From Bacteroidia bacterium (GTDB taxonomy: Bacteria; Bacteroidota; Bacteroidia; Flavobacteriales; Flavobacteriaceae): 39,310 nt of DNA. Below are positions 16,847 to 25,031 of this stretch, in pieces. Each line of letters opens with the position of its first letter. Positions within the stretch are counted from its first letter, which is position 1. Made by a program: the position numbers and the translations under genes. Under the pieces are notes generated by a model. That model was not told where the DNA came from, ran no database searches, and worked only from the letters and a program-made list of their open reading frames with translations. The DNA lies in contig JAUIFC010000014.1 in the NCBI GenBank assembly GCA_030429455.1, positions 1-39,310 on the forward strand, in the 5' to 3' direction.

Positions 16847-17776
16847 TTAAAATTCCTTAACAAATAACCAAGCAGAAGGGCTAATTTCTCTTTTAATTTT
16901 CCTTAAGGCTTTTAAAGCTTCTATTCTGTCCGAATGACTTTCGTAAGAAATTTGATGAAGTCCAAAACGATTTTCTCCTAAGTATTTTGCATCAAAGCCT
17001 TGATCTTGAAGTTGGCCAATTCTCTTTGTTGCATTAGCTTTTATTCTAAATGCACCAGCGATAATATGATACTTTCCTTGAGGATTTTTTAAATTTACAT
17101 CAACAGACAATGCGCTTATTGGTTGTGAAATCACAAAGCTACTTTCTTGTATTTTTTGATTTACAATTTCTTTAGCCTTAACCTGTTCTGCAAAATTATG
17201 CGCTTTGACATTTTCCTTATAGAGACTTGAACCAATTATTCCTGCAACTCCTATGGCGATAATTCCTACAGCCGCATATCTCCAAAAATATGTTTTATGG
17301 GGTTTTTGCTTGGAATCGGATTCCTTGTGAGTAAGGATTGACTGACTATCTTCTTGTATATTGTCCAAAGTGCCAAGTTTAACATTTGGCAAACCATAGG
17401 CTCCGAGAAGCCAATCATGGCCTTTTTCAGGTTGAAAAATTATCTTGTTTTCTGGACTATAGACAAATGAACCAACATCTTTTATGCTAATATTCTTATC
17501 CTGTTTTAAGGAATTTATAAGGTTTTGACTAAAAGATTTTATATGCCGTTTTGCAATCTGATAGGATACTTTTTCATGTTTTGAAATATGGTTGGCAAGA
17601 AGACCATCATCTGTTTTAAGACCTGAATTAAAACTTAACACTCTTCTTGGCGGAAATATAAAACCTCCTTGAATCCTAGCTGGCTGTCTTTGGCATAAAA
17701 AAGCCCCAAATCCTTCTACAATTACACAGTCATTTCTGTATAATAAATACTTTATGTGATCTTGAATATTAGTCAT
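16847..17776 (-). CDS. CCDC81-type HU domains plus transmembrane segment plus SPOR domain
   Basis: 309 residues. The first 125 residues form the two HU-like domains of the Bacteroidota CCDC81 family (IKYLLYRNDCVIVEGFGAF near the start, then ISIKDVGSFVYS). One hydrophobic segment follows (about 165-185), and residues 234-309 look like a SPOR domain (GKYHIIAGAFRIKANA...). SPOR domains bind denuded glycan strands at the division septum, so the protein probably spans the inner membrane with HU-like domains in the cytoplasm and SPOR in the periplasm. Whether the HU part binds DNA is not known. Its start codon sits at the predicted transcription start (see the promoter entry). Confidence 0.9.
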   Translation of the reverse strand: MTNIQDHIKYLLYRNDCVIVEGFGAFLCQRQPARIQGGFIFPPRRVLSFNSGLKTDDGLLANHISKHEKVSYQIAKRHIKSFSQNLINSLKQDKNISIKDVGSFVYSPENKIIFQPEKGHDWLLGAYGLPNVKLGTLDNIQEDSQSILTHKESDSKQKPHKTYFWRYAAVGIIAIGVAGIIGSSLYKENVKAHNFAEQVKAKEIVNQKIQESSFVISQPISALSVDVNLKNPQGKYHIIAGAFRIKANATKRIGQLQDQGFDAKYLGENRFGLHQISYESHSDRIEALKALRKIKREISPSAWLFVKEF

Positions 17777-17780
17777 GAAA

Positions 17781-17810
17781 CAAAATTAGAATAAAATAAG
17801 TTTAACCAAA
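17781..17810 (-). promoter_or_regulatory. Candidate promoter for the HU/SPOR gene, leaderless arrangement
   Basis: On the minus strand TTTG (17807-17810), an 18-nt spacer and TAATTTTG (17781-17788) match both Bacteroidota promoter boxes. The -7 box ends only 4 nt before the ATG, so transcription would begin at or next to the start codon. Confidence 0.55.
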
Positions 17811-17952
17811 AAAGAAAAATGAAATTAATGTTTAATGTTCTCCAAATTTTTAGAAATTAACCTGTACAGTAACTTTATGATATTTGAATTGAATTGTTAT
17901 CCATGAATTAAAGAACACAAAATGCTTTTGCAAAACAAATGAAAAAAGCAGT

Positions 17953-18572
17953 TTACCTCTCTTTCAACCAACCAGTTACGCTGAAACGTATTGTGTTTTT
18001 TACAGGCTTGACTTCATGTTCCAACAATTGACTATCAAATACGACCAATCGACCAAATTCTGGATGAACAGTGACAGCTTTTTCCGAACCTTCCGCATTT
18101 GTATAGATGATGAGTTCACCTCCGTTGGTATAGCTCCATTCCTTATTTTAATATAGAATAACCTATAGTTTTCGTTTTTGGTCTTTTTGAAAAACATCCA
18201 AATGCCGTTTATAAAATCGACCCTAAGGATAAAGAGCATAGTGCAATTCCTTGCCAACAATACCCGTGTAGCAGGTTTGGTTTAAATAATCAATAAAGTC
18301 TTGAAGGTGTTTGTTAAAAAGTGTTTCATGAGTATTAAGATCATCATCCTGAATCCAATGGATATAGTCGCCTCTTATTTCGTACTGAATTTGATGCTTT
18401 TCTTGTTTTCCGATAGCAGATTTTTTAAACTTATTACTGCTATACAACTCATTTAAATACAAATACATCTCATCTACTAATTCGATAGGAAAAAAATGGT
18501 CTGAAACCGAATATTTTTTTCCAATAGTTGATTTATGATATGTTCGTATTTAGGAATATTGTCTACTGTCAT
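17953..18572 (-). pseudogene. Decayed 2-oxoglutarate/Fe(II) dioxygenase (prolyl 4-hydroxylase-like)
   Basis: Reading from ATG at 18572, one frame is lost at a run of seven A residues (plus-strand T at 18514-18520), where eight would restore it. The restored frame then runs to TAA at 17953-17955 but meets three in-frame stops: TAG at 18223-18225, TAG at 18163-18165 and TAA at 18148-18150. Each can come from a sense codon by one base change. Through these lesions the double-stranded beta-helix motifs survive: FYKRHLDVF (the HxD iron ligands), GRLVVFDSQLLEHEV (distal His) and RFSVTGW (the 2-oxoglutarate Arg). A live gene would encode about 206 residues. Alternative decoding is unlikely because neighbouring genes end with these same stops. 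Confidence 0.85.
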
Positions 18573-18725
18573 AGCATTTCAATTAAATTTTTACTAAAAC
18601 GATATATATTTCAGATAATGAGTTTGTTAATTTTTGTTAAAGCTCCCCGATTTCAAGTCCTAAATTTATTCAATTTTACGTTATCCAAAAGACTATTTTT
18701 TTAAATCTAAAAGGGAATGTAACAA

Positions 18726-18756
18726 AAAAGCAATCAAATTCTCTCTGATTGCTTTT
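18726..18756 (-). terminator. Intrinsic terminator after the small membrane protein gene
   Basis: AAAAGCAATCA and TGATTGCTTTT form an 11-bp stem with a 9-nt loop, and on the minus strand it is followed by further T residues. It lies about 55-85 nt past the stop at 18811, ending the lipoprotein/membrane protein transcript. Confidence 0.75.
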
Positions 18757-18810
18757 AGACATTAAATGTTTAAAAATAAAAGGGTTACATAAAGCTAGCA
18801 ACCAAAAATT

Positions 18811-19014
18811 TCAGATGTTTTCTTGTTTAGATTTGTGACTTGCCTTTAAGCCAAAATATAGAAAAATCAAACCAAGTACAAGCATAATACCCGAACCCCA
18901 GACATAGCCTTTACCGTATTCTGTTAGAACTTGATAGTCTAGAAAATACCTGCCTGTCTGTAAAGCGCCTAGCAATGTTAAAATAAACCCTAAAACTAAA
19001 AATAGTTTTTTCAT
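18811..19014 (-). CDS. Small two-helix membrane protein
   Basis: 67 residues from the ATG at 19014 (MKKLFLVLGF); a TTG two codons earlier is also in frame but less likely. Two hydrophobic segments (about 3-20 and 38-57) are joined by a polar loop containing GRYFLDYQVLTEYGKGYVWG, and the tail is basic. It follows the Bor-like lipoprotein gene after 47 nt in the same direction and ends at a strong terminator, so the two are probably cotranscribed. I do not recognise the family. Confidence 0.65.
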   Translation of the reverse strand: MKKLFLVLGFILTLLGALQTGRYFLDYQVLTEYGKGYVWGSGIMLVLGLIFLYFGLKASHKSKQENI

Positions 19015-19061
19015 AGACAACTTAGTAGCTTTTTATTCTAAAAACTTCTACTACTTTTTAA

Positions 19062-19355
19062 TTATTTCTGAACTTCCGTAGTCGTTGGATTATAAATTCC
19101 AAAAGTAATGGCACTAATTAAACCATCTAAAAAGGTATGCTGTATGGTAACAGTATAATCTGTTGCTCCACCTGCCATTTCGGTAGGACTAGAGGTGCCA
19201 ACAGGAAACAATCCATAAATTAAATAGTGGTTTTTTTCTTTAACTGTAACGCCTGTTTGAGCTCCATCTCCAACTGTATAAGTTAAGGTATAACAAGATG
19301 ACATCACAACTGAAAGCGCTAGTACAATAGCAAGATTAAAAATTGATTTTTTCAT
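19062..19355 (-). CDS. Bor/Iss-like lipoprotein
   Basis: 97 residues. A signal peptide with a lipobox-like site (VVMSSC, Cys21) marks it as a lipoprotein. After it, YTLTYTVGDG, KNHYLIYGLFPVG and the C-terminal QHTFLDGLISAITFGIYNP resemble the Bor protein of lambda, whose C-terminal part reads QTFVNGLLGFITLGIYTP. Bor and Iss are surface lipoproteins that give serum resistance in E. coli; in environmental Bacteroidota the role is unknown. No phage genes are nearby, so it looks like a resident chromosomal gene. Confidence 0.8.
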   Translation of the reverse strand: MKKSIFNLAIVLALSVVMSSCYTLTYTVGDGAQTGVTVKEKNHYLIYGLFPVGTSSPTEMAGGATDYTVTIQHTFLDGLISAITFGIYNPTTTEVQK

Positions 19356-19596
19356 AGGTTTGTGGTATATTTTTTCCTACTCTTAAGGCTTTTCGGTTTC
19401 GCCTCGTTTTTTTGAGTGGTTTCTGAGCTCCACTAAAGTTTCTATCGACAAATCTAATTATTTTTCTTAATGAATTCAAAATATGAAACTAACATTTCAA
19501 CAAAAGGATTTTACATTCATAGATCAATTAAAAATATAAGTATGGATTTATGCGTTGTTTAAGTATCTTTTTTAATTTTACAGCAAATTATTAATC

Positions 19597-20478
19597 TTGG
19601 CAAAAGGATTCGAAAAATACCAAAAACGGCGTTTAATTTCATCTTATATTTCTGTTGTGGTGAGCATTAGCTTGGTCTTATTTCTTGTTGGAGTGCTCGG
19701 TATACTGCTTATCAATACTCAAAAAGTAGCGAATCACTTTAAAGAGCAAGTAGCGATGAGTATTTACCTCAAAGATCAGGCAAAAGAAATTGAAATAGAC
19801 CAACTGCAAAAACAATTGGCTCTTGCAGAATACACAAAGGAAACAAAATATACGTCCAAGGAAGATGCAGCAGAAATCTACAAGGCAGAAATTGGTGAGG
19901 ATTTCATGGCATTCTTAGGCGACGAAAACCCACTGCCACAATCTATTGATATTTATTTTAAAGCCGATTATGTGGACGAAGTGCAATTGGCTGAAATTGC
20001 TAGAGATTTGGGAGAAAAGGATTTTATTGAAGAAATAATTTACGATAAACCCTTAATAGAATTACTGAACAATAATATTCAGAAGATTAGTTTTTGGGTG
20101 CTTGTCATATGCATCATTTTTACTTTTGTAGCAGTGCTTTTAATTAATAGTTCAATCAGATTATCGGTATATTCCAAACGATTTATTATCAAAACTATGC
20201 AAATGGTAGGAGCCACAAAATCCTTCATTAGACGACCCTTTATTTGGAAAAGTGTAAAACTTGGTATGATTGGTGCCGTAGTAGCAATGCTCGGCATGGG
20301 AACGGTACTGTATTTTTTAAATGAATCCTATCCAGAACTAGAATTACTTTTTGACCATTTGTTATTAGGACTTTTATTTTTAATTGTCTTTTTATTAGGG
20401 ATAGCCATTACTTATTTAAGTACCTTTTTTGCAACACAACGTTTCTTGAATTTGAAAACAGACGAATTATATTATTAA
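19597..20478 (+). CDS. ftsX: Cell division protein FtsX
   Basis: 293 residues from a TTG start (AKGFEKYQKRRLISSYISV). Four membrane segments are visible: one near residues 15-37, the large periplasmic domain (about 38-165) and three more in the C-terminal half, as in FtsX. FtsX with FtsE forms an ABC-type complex that couples division to activation of cell-wall hydrolases. ftsE is not in the window, which is common in Bacteroidota. It is followed after 3 nt by the DUF3098 gene. Confidence 0.9.
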   Translation: MAKGFEKYQKRRLISSYISVVVSISLVLFLVGVLGILLINTQKVANHFKEQVAMSIYLKDQAKEIEIDQLQKQLALAEYTKETKYTSKEDAAEIYKAEIGEDFMAFLGDENPLPQSIDIYFKADYVDEVQLAEIARDLGEKDFIEEIIYDKPLIELLNNNIQKISFWVLVICIIFTFVAVLLINSSIRLSVYSKRFIIKTMQMVGATKSFIRRPFIWKSVKLGMIGAVVAMLGMGTVLYFLNESYPELELLFDHLLLGLLFLIVFLLGIAITYLSTFFATQRFLNLKTDELYY

Positions 20479-20481
20479 AAC

Positions 20482-20754
20482 ATGGGAGAAAGCAAACGTA
20501 AACAAGAAAGAAAAGAAGAAAGAAAAGAATATTTCGTCTTTGAACGTAAAAATTATCTATTCATGATTATAGGTTTATTAGTCATTGCTTTTGGATTTAT
20601 ATTGATGAGTGGTGGCGGAAGTGACAATCCTGAAGTTTTCAATCCAGATATATTTAGCCCAAGAAGAATTAGACTTGCACCTATTATTGTCATCATAGGG
20701 TTTGCTATAGAAGTTTATGCCATACTTCTTGACCCTAAAACAGATAAGTCTTAA
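20482..20754 (+). CDS. DUF3098 small membrane protein
   Basis: 90 residues with a charged head (KRKQERKEERKEYFVFERKNY) and two hydrophobic segments (about 25-42 and 66-83), separated by SGGGSDNPEVFNPDIFSPRR. The FSPRRIRLAPIIV stretch identifies the DUF3098 family, which in Flavobacteriia sits just after ftsX. The function is unknown; the constant linkage suggests a part in envelope assembly or division. Confidence 0.85.
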   Translation: MGESKRKQERKEERKEYFVFERKNYLFMIIGLLVIAFGFILMSGGGSDNPEVFNPDIFSPRRIRLAPIIVIIGFAIEVYAILLDPKTDKS

Positions 20755-20763
20755 TCATTTATC

Positions 20764-21465
20764 TTGAAAGAAATTTTGTTTTCCGAAGCTTTCTTCAAAG
20801 AAGGTGTGGTACTTTCTTTTGACAAACCATTACATTGGACATCTTTCGATTTGGTCAACAAAGTAAGATGGCTGATTAGAAAAAGGTATAACATAAAAAA
20901 AATAAAAGTTGGCCATGCAGGAACTTTAGACCCATTGGCAACAGGTTTGGTCTTGATATGCACTGGAAAAGCTACGAAAACAATCCCAAATTTGATGGGA
21001 CAACAAAAGACTTACACCGGTCAAATTACCTTTGGTAGCACAACACCTTCTTATGACTTAGAAACTGAGATTGATCATACTTTCCCTACAGAACATCTAA
21101 CAGCAGAATTAGTAAAGTCCAAAACAAAAGACTTTACAGGTCATATTTTGCAACAACCACCTGTTTTTTCAGCACTTAAAAAAGACGGCGTTCGTCTTTA
21201 TGAATACGCCAGAAAGGGTGAACACGTAGACATACCAAAACGCCAGGTAGAGATCAAGTCTTTTGAAATCACATCCTTTAATCTTCCTAAAGTAGAATTT
21301 AGAGTTGTTTGTAGCAAAGGAACTTACATAAGAAGCTTGGCTCACGATTTTGGGAAAGCCCTAAATTCTGGAGCTCATCTTTCTGCTTTAAAACGTACTG
21401 ACATTGGAAACTACCATCTTGAATCGGCGCTCACTATTGAAACCTTTGAACAACTACTGCAATAA
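20764..21465 (+). CDS. truB: tRNA pseudouridine-55 synthase
   Basis: 233 residues from a TTG start at 20764. KVGHAGTLDPLATG carries the catalytic Asp56, with GATKT-type and KGTYIRSLAHDFG motifs further on, all diagnostic of TruB. It makes pseudouridine 55 in the T-loop of tRNAs. The 3' end overlaps the convergent thioredoxin-fold gene by 12 bp. The undecaprenyl-diphosphatase gene that I expect between DUF3098 and truB in this order is absent; only 9 nt separate them. Confidence 0.95.
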   Translation: MKEILFSEAFFKEGVVLSFDKPLHWTSFDLVNKVRWLIRKRYNIKKIKVGHAGTLDPLATGLVLICTGKATKTIPNLMGQQKTYTGQITFGSTTPSYDLETEIDHTFPTEHLTAELVKSKTKDFTGHILQQPPVFSALKKDGVRLYEYARKGEHVDIPKRQVEIKSFEITSFNLPKVEFRVVCSKGTYIRSLAHDFGKALNSGAHLSALKRTDIGNYHLESALTIETFEQLLQ

Positions 21466-22071
21466 TTCCAATTGCTTTCTAAAATCGTCTACAATGGTTC
21501 TTCCTTTGTCTTTATTATACCATTTCTGAAGATCTTCTTTGAATTCGGGCGTCAGTTTTCCATGCTCTTGCTTATAGGCTTGCACCAATTGTGTTGCTGT
21601 AGATGGTCTCGCTCCCCAAGTAAATAGGACTTCCAAATTGTGATTAAGTGCAATGACCTTTGGTATAGCACGACCACCATTGGTTAAAAACTGGTCCATA
21701 AGCTCTTCATTTTCATCTCTTAAAACAATTTTCAATTCCAAGTTCTTACTTTGCAGCGCAATTTTATTTAGCACGGGTAAAGCATGTGCAGCATCACCAC
21801 ACCAACCTTCGGCTATGGTTAGAAGAGTGATTGGTATTTTCCAATTTGAGAAAAAAGTCTCATCGTCTTCTGTAAATTTAAATACTTTATCCCATCGCTT
21901 CATTCGTCTTTCAGAAAGTTTGGAGTAATTAAGGTAATCTTCGGATTGGGTGTGTCCAGTAGATTTTCCCTCAGCTAAAAGTTTGCTTACCAATTCTTTA
22001 AATTCGATATAAGACATGGATTTTGGCAGTGTCTCCTCTATTAAGCTTTCAATTTTATGATCTATCAACAT
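21454..22071 (-). CDS. Thioredoxin-fold protein with a single active-site cysteine
   Basis: 205 residues. A helical N-terminal part (1-75) precedes a thioredoxin fold in which the CxxC is replaced by WCGDA (Cys91), so only the first cysteine remains, followed by IPKVIALNHN with the cis-proline. A disulphide exchange by CxxC is therefore impossible; the protein may act through a mixed disulphide or as a bacillithiol/glutathione-type monothiol enzyme. There is no signal peptide, so it is cytoplasmic. This family is common in Flavobacteriia. It has its own -7 box and a 17-bp palindrome upstream. Confidence 0.85.
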   Translation of the reverse strand: MLIDHKIESLIEETLPKSMSYIEFKELVSKLLAEGKSTGHTQSEDYLNYSKLSERRMKRWDKVFKFTEDDETFFSNWKIPITLLTIAEGWCGDAAHALPVLNKIALQSKNLELKIVLRDENEELMDQFLTNGGRAIPKVIALNHNLEVLFTWGARPSTATQLVQAYKQEHGKLTPEFKEDLQKWYNKDKGRTIVDDFRKQLELLQ

Positions 22072-22100
22072 TGTATTTGGTATTTTAAAAATTTATGATA

Positions 22101-22108
22101 CAAAAATA
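22101..22108 (-). promoter_or_regulatory. Candidate -7 box for the thioredoxin-fold gene
   Basis: TATTTTTG on the minus strand (exact TAnnTTTG), 29 nt before the ATG at 22071. It is directly downstream, in reading direction, of the TTAGAC-N5-GTCTAA palindrome. Confidence 0.45.
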
Positions 22109-22111
22109 CGA

Positions 22112-22128
22112 TTAGACAGGACGTCTAA
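22112..22128. promoter_or_regulatory. Candidate operator palindrome TTAGAC-N5-GTCTAA
   Basis: A perfect 6-bp inverted repeat with a 5-nt spacer lies 3 bp from the -7 box, within the expected -7 to -33 interval of the thioredoxin-fold gene. That position would let a bound dimer block RNA polymerase. No regulator gene adjoins it. Confidence 0.4.
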
Positions 22129-22153
22129 ATATGATTTATATCAACAAAAGGAA

Positions 22154-22179
22154 ACCCGTATAATCGAAATTATACGGGT
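22154..22179 (-). terminator. Hairpin with CGAA loop after the MORN-type gene
   Basis: ACCCGTATAAT-CGAA-ATTATACGGGT is an 11-bp perfect stem with a 4-nt loop, 25-50 nt past the stop of the MORN/YwqK-type gene. The T-tail on that strand is broken (TTTCCTTTTG), so termination may be partial. Confidence 0.65.
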
Positions 22180-22204
22180 GAAAATAAAACCAAAAGAACA
22201 TAGA

Positions 22205-22552
22205 TTAATCTATTACATAAACAGATTCTATTTTGTAAGCAACTACGCCAGCAATATCATTGTTATCATAATCGACTTCAATCATTTTGCCATCTTTCCA
22301 AAAAATCCATTTACCAACTTTTTTACCTTTATGGTAGTAAGCCATTGTATTTTTCTTTCCATCTCTATCATAAGAAATCCATTGGCCGTGTAGTTTTCCA
22401 TTTTTATAAGTTCCTTCTTGGCTAATTACGCCATTTTCATAATAAAAAACGCCTTGCGTTAAATCGCCCTTTTTCTGATACTCTACATTTGCTTGTTGTG
22501 CAAACATCACACTACTAAAAAGACATGCTACTATAATCATCATTGCTTTCAT
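22205..22552 (-). CDS. Secreted MORN/YwqK-like repeat protein
   Basis: 115 residues from the ATG at 22552 (MKAMMIIVACLFSSVMFAQ), which begins a clear signal peptide; the codons upstream are not family-like. The mature part has tandem repeats of the MORN/YwqK type: GVFYYENGVISQEGTYKNGK, GQWISYDRDGKK and GKWIFWKDGK. Such short secreted proteins are frequent in Flavobacteriia and their function is unknown; the repeats form beta hairpins that may bind the envelope. Confidence 0.8.
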   Translation of the reverse strand: MKAMMIIVACLFSSVMFAQQANVEYQKKGDLTQGVFYYENGVISQEGTYKNGKLHGQWISYDRDGKKNTMAYYHKGKKVGKWIFWKDGKMIEVDYDNNDIAGVVAYKIESVYVID

Positions 22553-22580
22553 TATCCTCGGGGTTTTAATGTTTATATAA

Positions 22581-22588
22581 CAAAGATA
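22581..22588 (-). promoter_or_regulatory. Candidate -7 box for the MORN-type gene
   Basis: TATCTTTG on the minus strand (exact TAnnTTTG), 28 nt before the ATG at 22552. The rest of the 254-nt divergent gap toward the DPP IV gene shows no other feature that I can support. Confidence 0.45.
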
Positions 22589-22848
22589 ATACATTTTTTA
22601 CGTTTTAGTTACTTTTACATAACATTAATTTTACATTAAACATGATATATGTCACTTTTTCAATAGTTTATAGATTTTACTCGTACTATTTAAATTTAAT
22701 ATTTAGAATCATTATTGATATCAAACCTTCACATGAAAAAAAAAGTAAGGAAAGAAAATGCTTCTTTGATTTATATTGGTCTTTTTAAGACTGAATAGCA
22801 CCAATAATTAAGGTTTTTTTTTGTAAAATTGAATTCTCAATACAAAAT

Positions 22849-25023
22849 ATGAAAATACAGAAGATTTTTGCGGTATTTCTCTTTTTAACCGTAAGCGTTT
22901 ATTCGCAAGACAAGAAAATTACTTTAGAAGAAATTTGGGCTTTCGAGTTTTACCAGCAAGGGATGGAATCTCTTCAATCTCTAAACAATGGAGAATCTTA
23001 TATCGTACAAGAATTCGATAGATCTGTGCCAGAGACAAGAGTTGATATTTATTCTTATTCCACTGGACTAAAAACAGGTGAGCTTATCAATAGTTCAGAA
23101 ATCGATCAGTTGCGCTATTTCCAAGATTTTACCTTAAGCGAAGATGAATCGAAGGCAATTCTTGGCGTCCAGATAGAGGGTATATTTAGAAATTCCTCAA
23201 AAGGCATTTACTTTGTTTACGATCTAGACTCCAAAAGCCTAAAAGGCATAGATGAAGAACAAATTCAAGAACCACATTTTTCGCCAGACAATTCCAAAGT
23301 AGCTTTTGTAAAAAATAACAACATATACTTTAGAGATTTAAGCTCAAACGAAACCATAACAGTGACGACAGACGGTGAGAAAAATAAGATCATCAATGGT
23401 GTGACAGACTGGGTTTATGAGGAAGAGTTTTCTTTTGTCAAAGCTTTTGAATGGAGTCCAGACGGCAAATATTTGGCATACCTGAAATTTAACGAGTTCG
23501 ATGTGCCTCAATTTTCAATGGATATGTATGGCACTTATGGCAACGACTTATACCCTAGTCAAAGCGTGTTCAAATATCCAAAAGCTGGAGAAGAGAATGC
23601 AAAAGTAAGCCTTCACATCTATGATGTGAGTAATAAAACATCAACTGAAATAAACCTGAATAACCCATACTATATTCCTAGACTAAAATGGAGTAAAGCC
23701 AATAATTTATTAAGCATTCAAACAACCAACAGAAAACAAAATGAACTAAAACTAAGTTTTGTAAATACCGACGATTATTCTGTAGAAACAATTTTAACAG
23801 ATACAGATAAGGCTTATGTTGATGTAAATGACGATTTAACCTTTTTAGAAGACAATTCATTTATTTGGACAAATGAGCAAGATGGATGGAAGCACATTTA
23901 TCATTACAATTCCAAGGGTAAGTTGATTAATCAAGTGACTAAAGGCAATTGGGAAGTGACCAAGTATTATGGATACAATCCAAAAACAAAGAGGATTTTT
24001 TACCAAAGTACAGAAACTGGAAGTGTAAACAGAGCAGTTTACAGCATAAAATTAAATGGAAAATCTAAGGTTGAACTTTCAACAAAAGCAGGCACAAATT
24101 CAGCAAATTTCAATGCCGATTTCAGTTATTTCATCAATACCTATAACAGCATTGAAGTTCCAAAAGTGTACACTTTACACGATGCAAAAAATGGGAAATT
24201 AGTTCGAGAGTTGAAGGATAACTCGGCTTTGCTGAATAAACTTGAAAACTATAGTTTGCCCAAAAAAGAACTCAGCACCATAACTATAAATGGCAATGAC
24301 CTAAACATGTGGATGATAAAACCTGTTGATTTCGATCCTACAAAAACATACCCTTTGTTTATGTACCAATATTCTGGACCCGGATCGCAGACTGTATCTA
24401 ATAGTTTTGCCGGAATTAATGATTTTTGGCATATGATGCTTGCCGACCGAGGTTATATTGTTGCTTGCGTAGACGGTAGAGGAACTGGTTACAAGGGAAG
24501 AGACTTCAAAAAAGTTACTCAATTGGAATTAGGCAAGTACGAACTCGAAGATCAAGTTGCCGCTGCAAAACTACTGGGTCAAGAATCTTTTATCGATGCC
24601 GATAGAATTGGGATTTGGGGCTGGAGTTATGGCGGGTTTATGTCGTCTAATGCAATTTTTCAGGCCAATGATGTGTTTAGCTTTGCCATTGCGGTTGCTC
24701 CGGTTACAAGCTGGAGATTTTATGACACCATTTATACCGAAAGATACATGACTACACCACAGGAAAATGCTTCTGGATACGATGAAAATTCGCCCATAAC
24801 GCATGTAGATAAGTTTGAAAAGGGCGATTATTTGTTAGTTCATGGTAGTGCAGATGACAACGTTCATGTGCAAAACACCATGCAATTGATAGAAGCATTA
24901 GTTCAAGCTAACAAAAAATTTGACTGGCGCATTTACCCAGACAAAAATCATGGTATCTATGGCGGTAATACAAGATTGCATCTTTATAATGTGATGACAG
25001 ATTTTATTCTGGAAAAGTTATAA
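22849..25023 (+). CDS. Dipeptidyl peptidase IV (S9 family), secreted
   Basis: 724 residues with an N-terminal signal peptide (MKIQKIFAVFLFLTVSVYSQ). An eight-bladed beta-propeller (about 40-460) carries DWVYEEEFSF with the paired Glu191/Glu192 that holds the substrate N-terminus. The alpha/beta-hydrolase domain has the catalytic triad: Ser593 in GWSYGG, Asp669 in HGSADDNVH and His701 in KNHGIYGG. It removes Xaa-Pro dipeptides from peptides in the periplasm or at the cell surface. The two POT transporters encoded downstream would import the products, so this is a peptide-use operon. Confidence 0.96.
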   Translation: MKIQKIFAVFLFLTVSVYSQDKKITLEEIWAFEFYQQGMESLQSLNNGESYIVQEFDRSVPETRVDIYSYSTGLKTGELINSSEIDQLRYFQDFTLSEDESKAILGVQIEGIFRNSSKGIYFVYDLDSKSLKGIDEEQIQEPHFSPDNSKVAFVKNNNIYFRDLSSNETITVTTDGEKNKIINGVTDWVYEEEFSFVKAFEWSPDGKYLAYLKFNEFDVPQFSMDMYGTYGNDLYPSQSVFKYPKAGEENAKVSLHIYDVSNKTSTEINLNNPYYIPRLKWSKANNLLSIQTTNRKQNELKLSFVNTDDYSVETILTDTDKAYVDVNDDLTFLEDNSFIWTNEQDGWKHIYHYNSKGKLINQVTKGNWEVTKYYGYNPKTKRIFYQSTETGSVNRAVYSIKLNGKSKVELSTKAGTNSANFNADFSYFINTYNSIEVPKVYTLHDAKNGKLVRELKDNSALLNKLENYSLPKKELSTITINGNDLNMWMIKPVDFDPTKTYPLFMYQYSGPGSQTVSNSFAGINDFWHMMLADRGYIVACVDGRGTGYKGRDFKKVTQLELGKYELEDQVAAAKLLGQESFIDADRIGIWGWSYGGFMSSNAIFQANDVFSFAIAVAPVTSWRFYDTIYTERYMTTPQENASGYDENSPITHVDKFEKGDYLLVHGSADDNVHVQNTMQLIEALVQANKKFDWRIYPDKNHGIYGGNTRLHLYNVMTDFILEKL

Positions 25024-25031
25024 TTTTAAAA

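Noticed and set aside
16837-16850. Perfect palindrome TTAAGAATTCTTAA before the thioesterase gene
   Set aside because: It overlaps the stop codon of the HU/SPOR gene, and 14-bp AT-rich palindromes are expected a few times in a window of this base composition.
18148-18225. Alternative genetic code or readthrough to explain the in-frame TAG and TAA stops in the oxygenase
   Set aside because: TAG and TAA end intact neighbouring genes in the ordinary way, and a separate frameshift is also needed, which points to a pseudogene.
18000-18468. Two short reading frames in the minus strand that might be small genes
   Set aside because: Both are pieces of one 2-oxoglutarate oxygenase pseudogene: the larger downstream piece reads out of the true frame, and the other ends at a stop in the middle of the family sequence.
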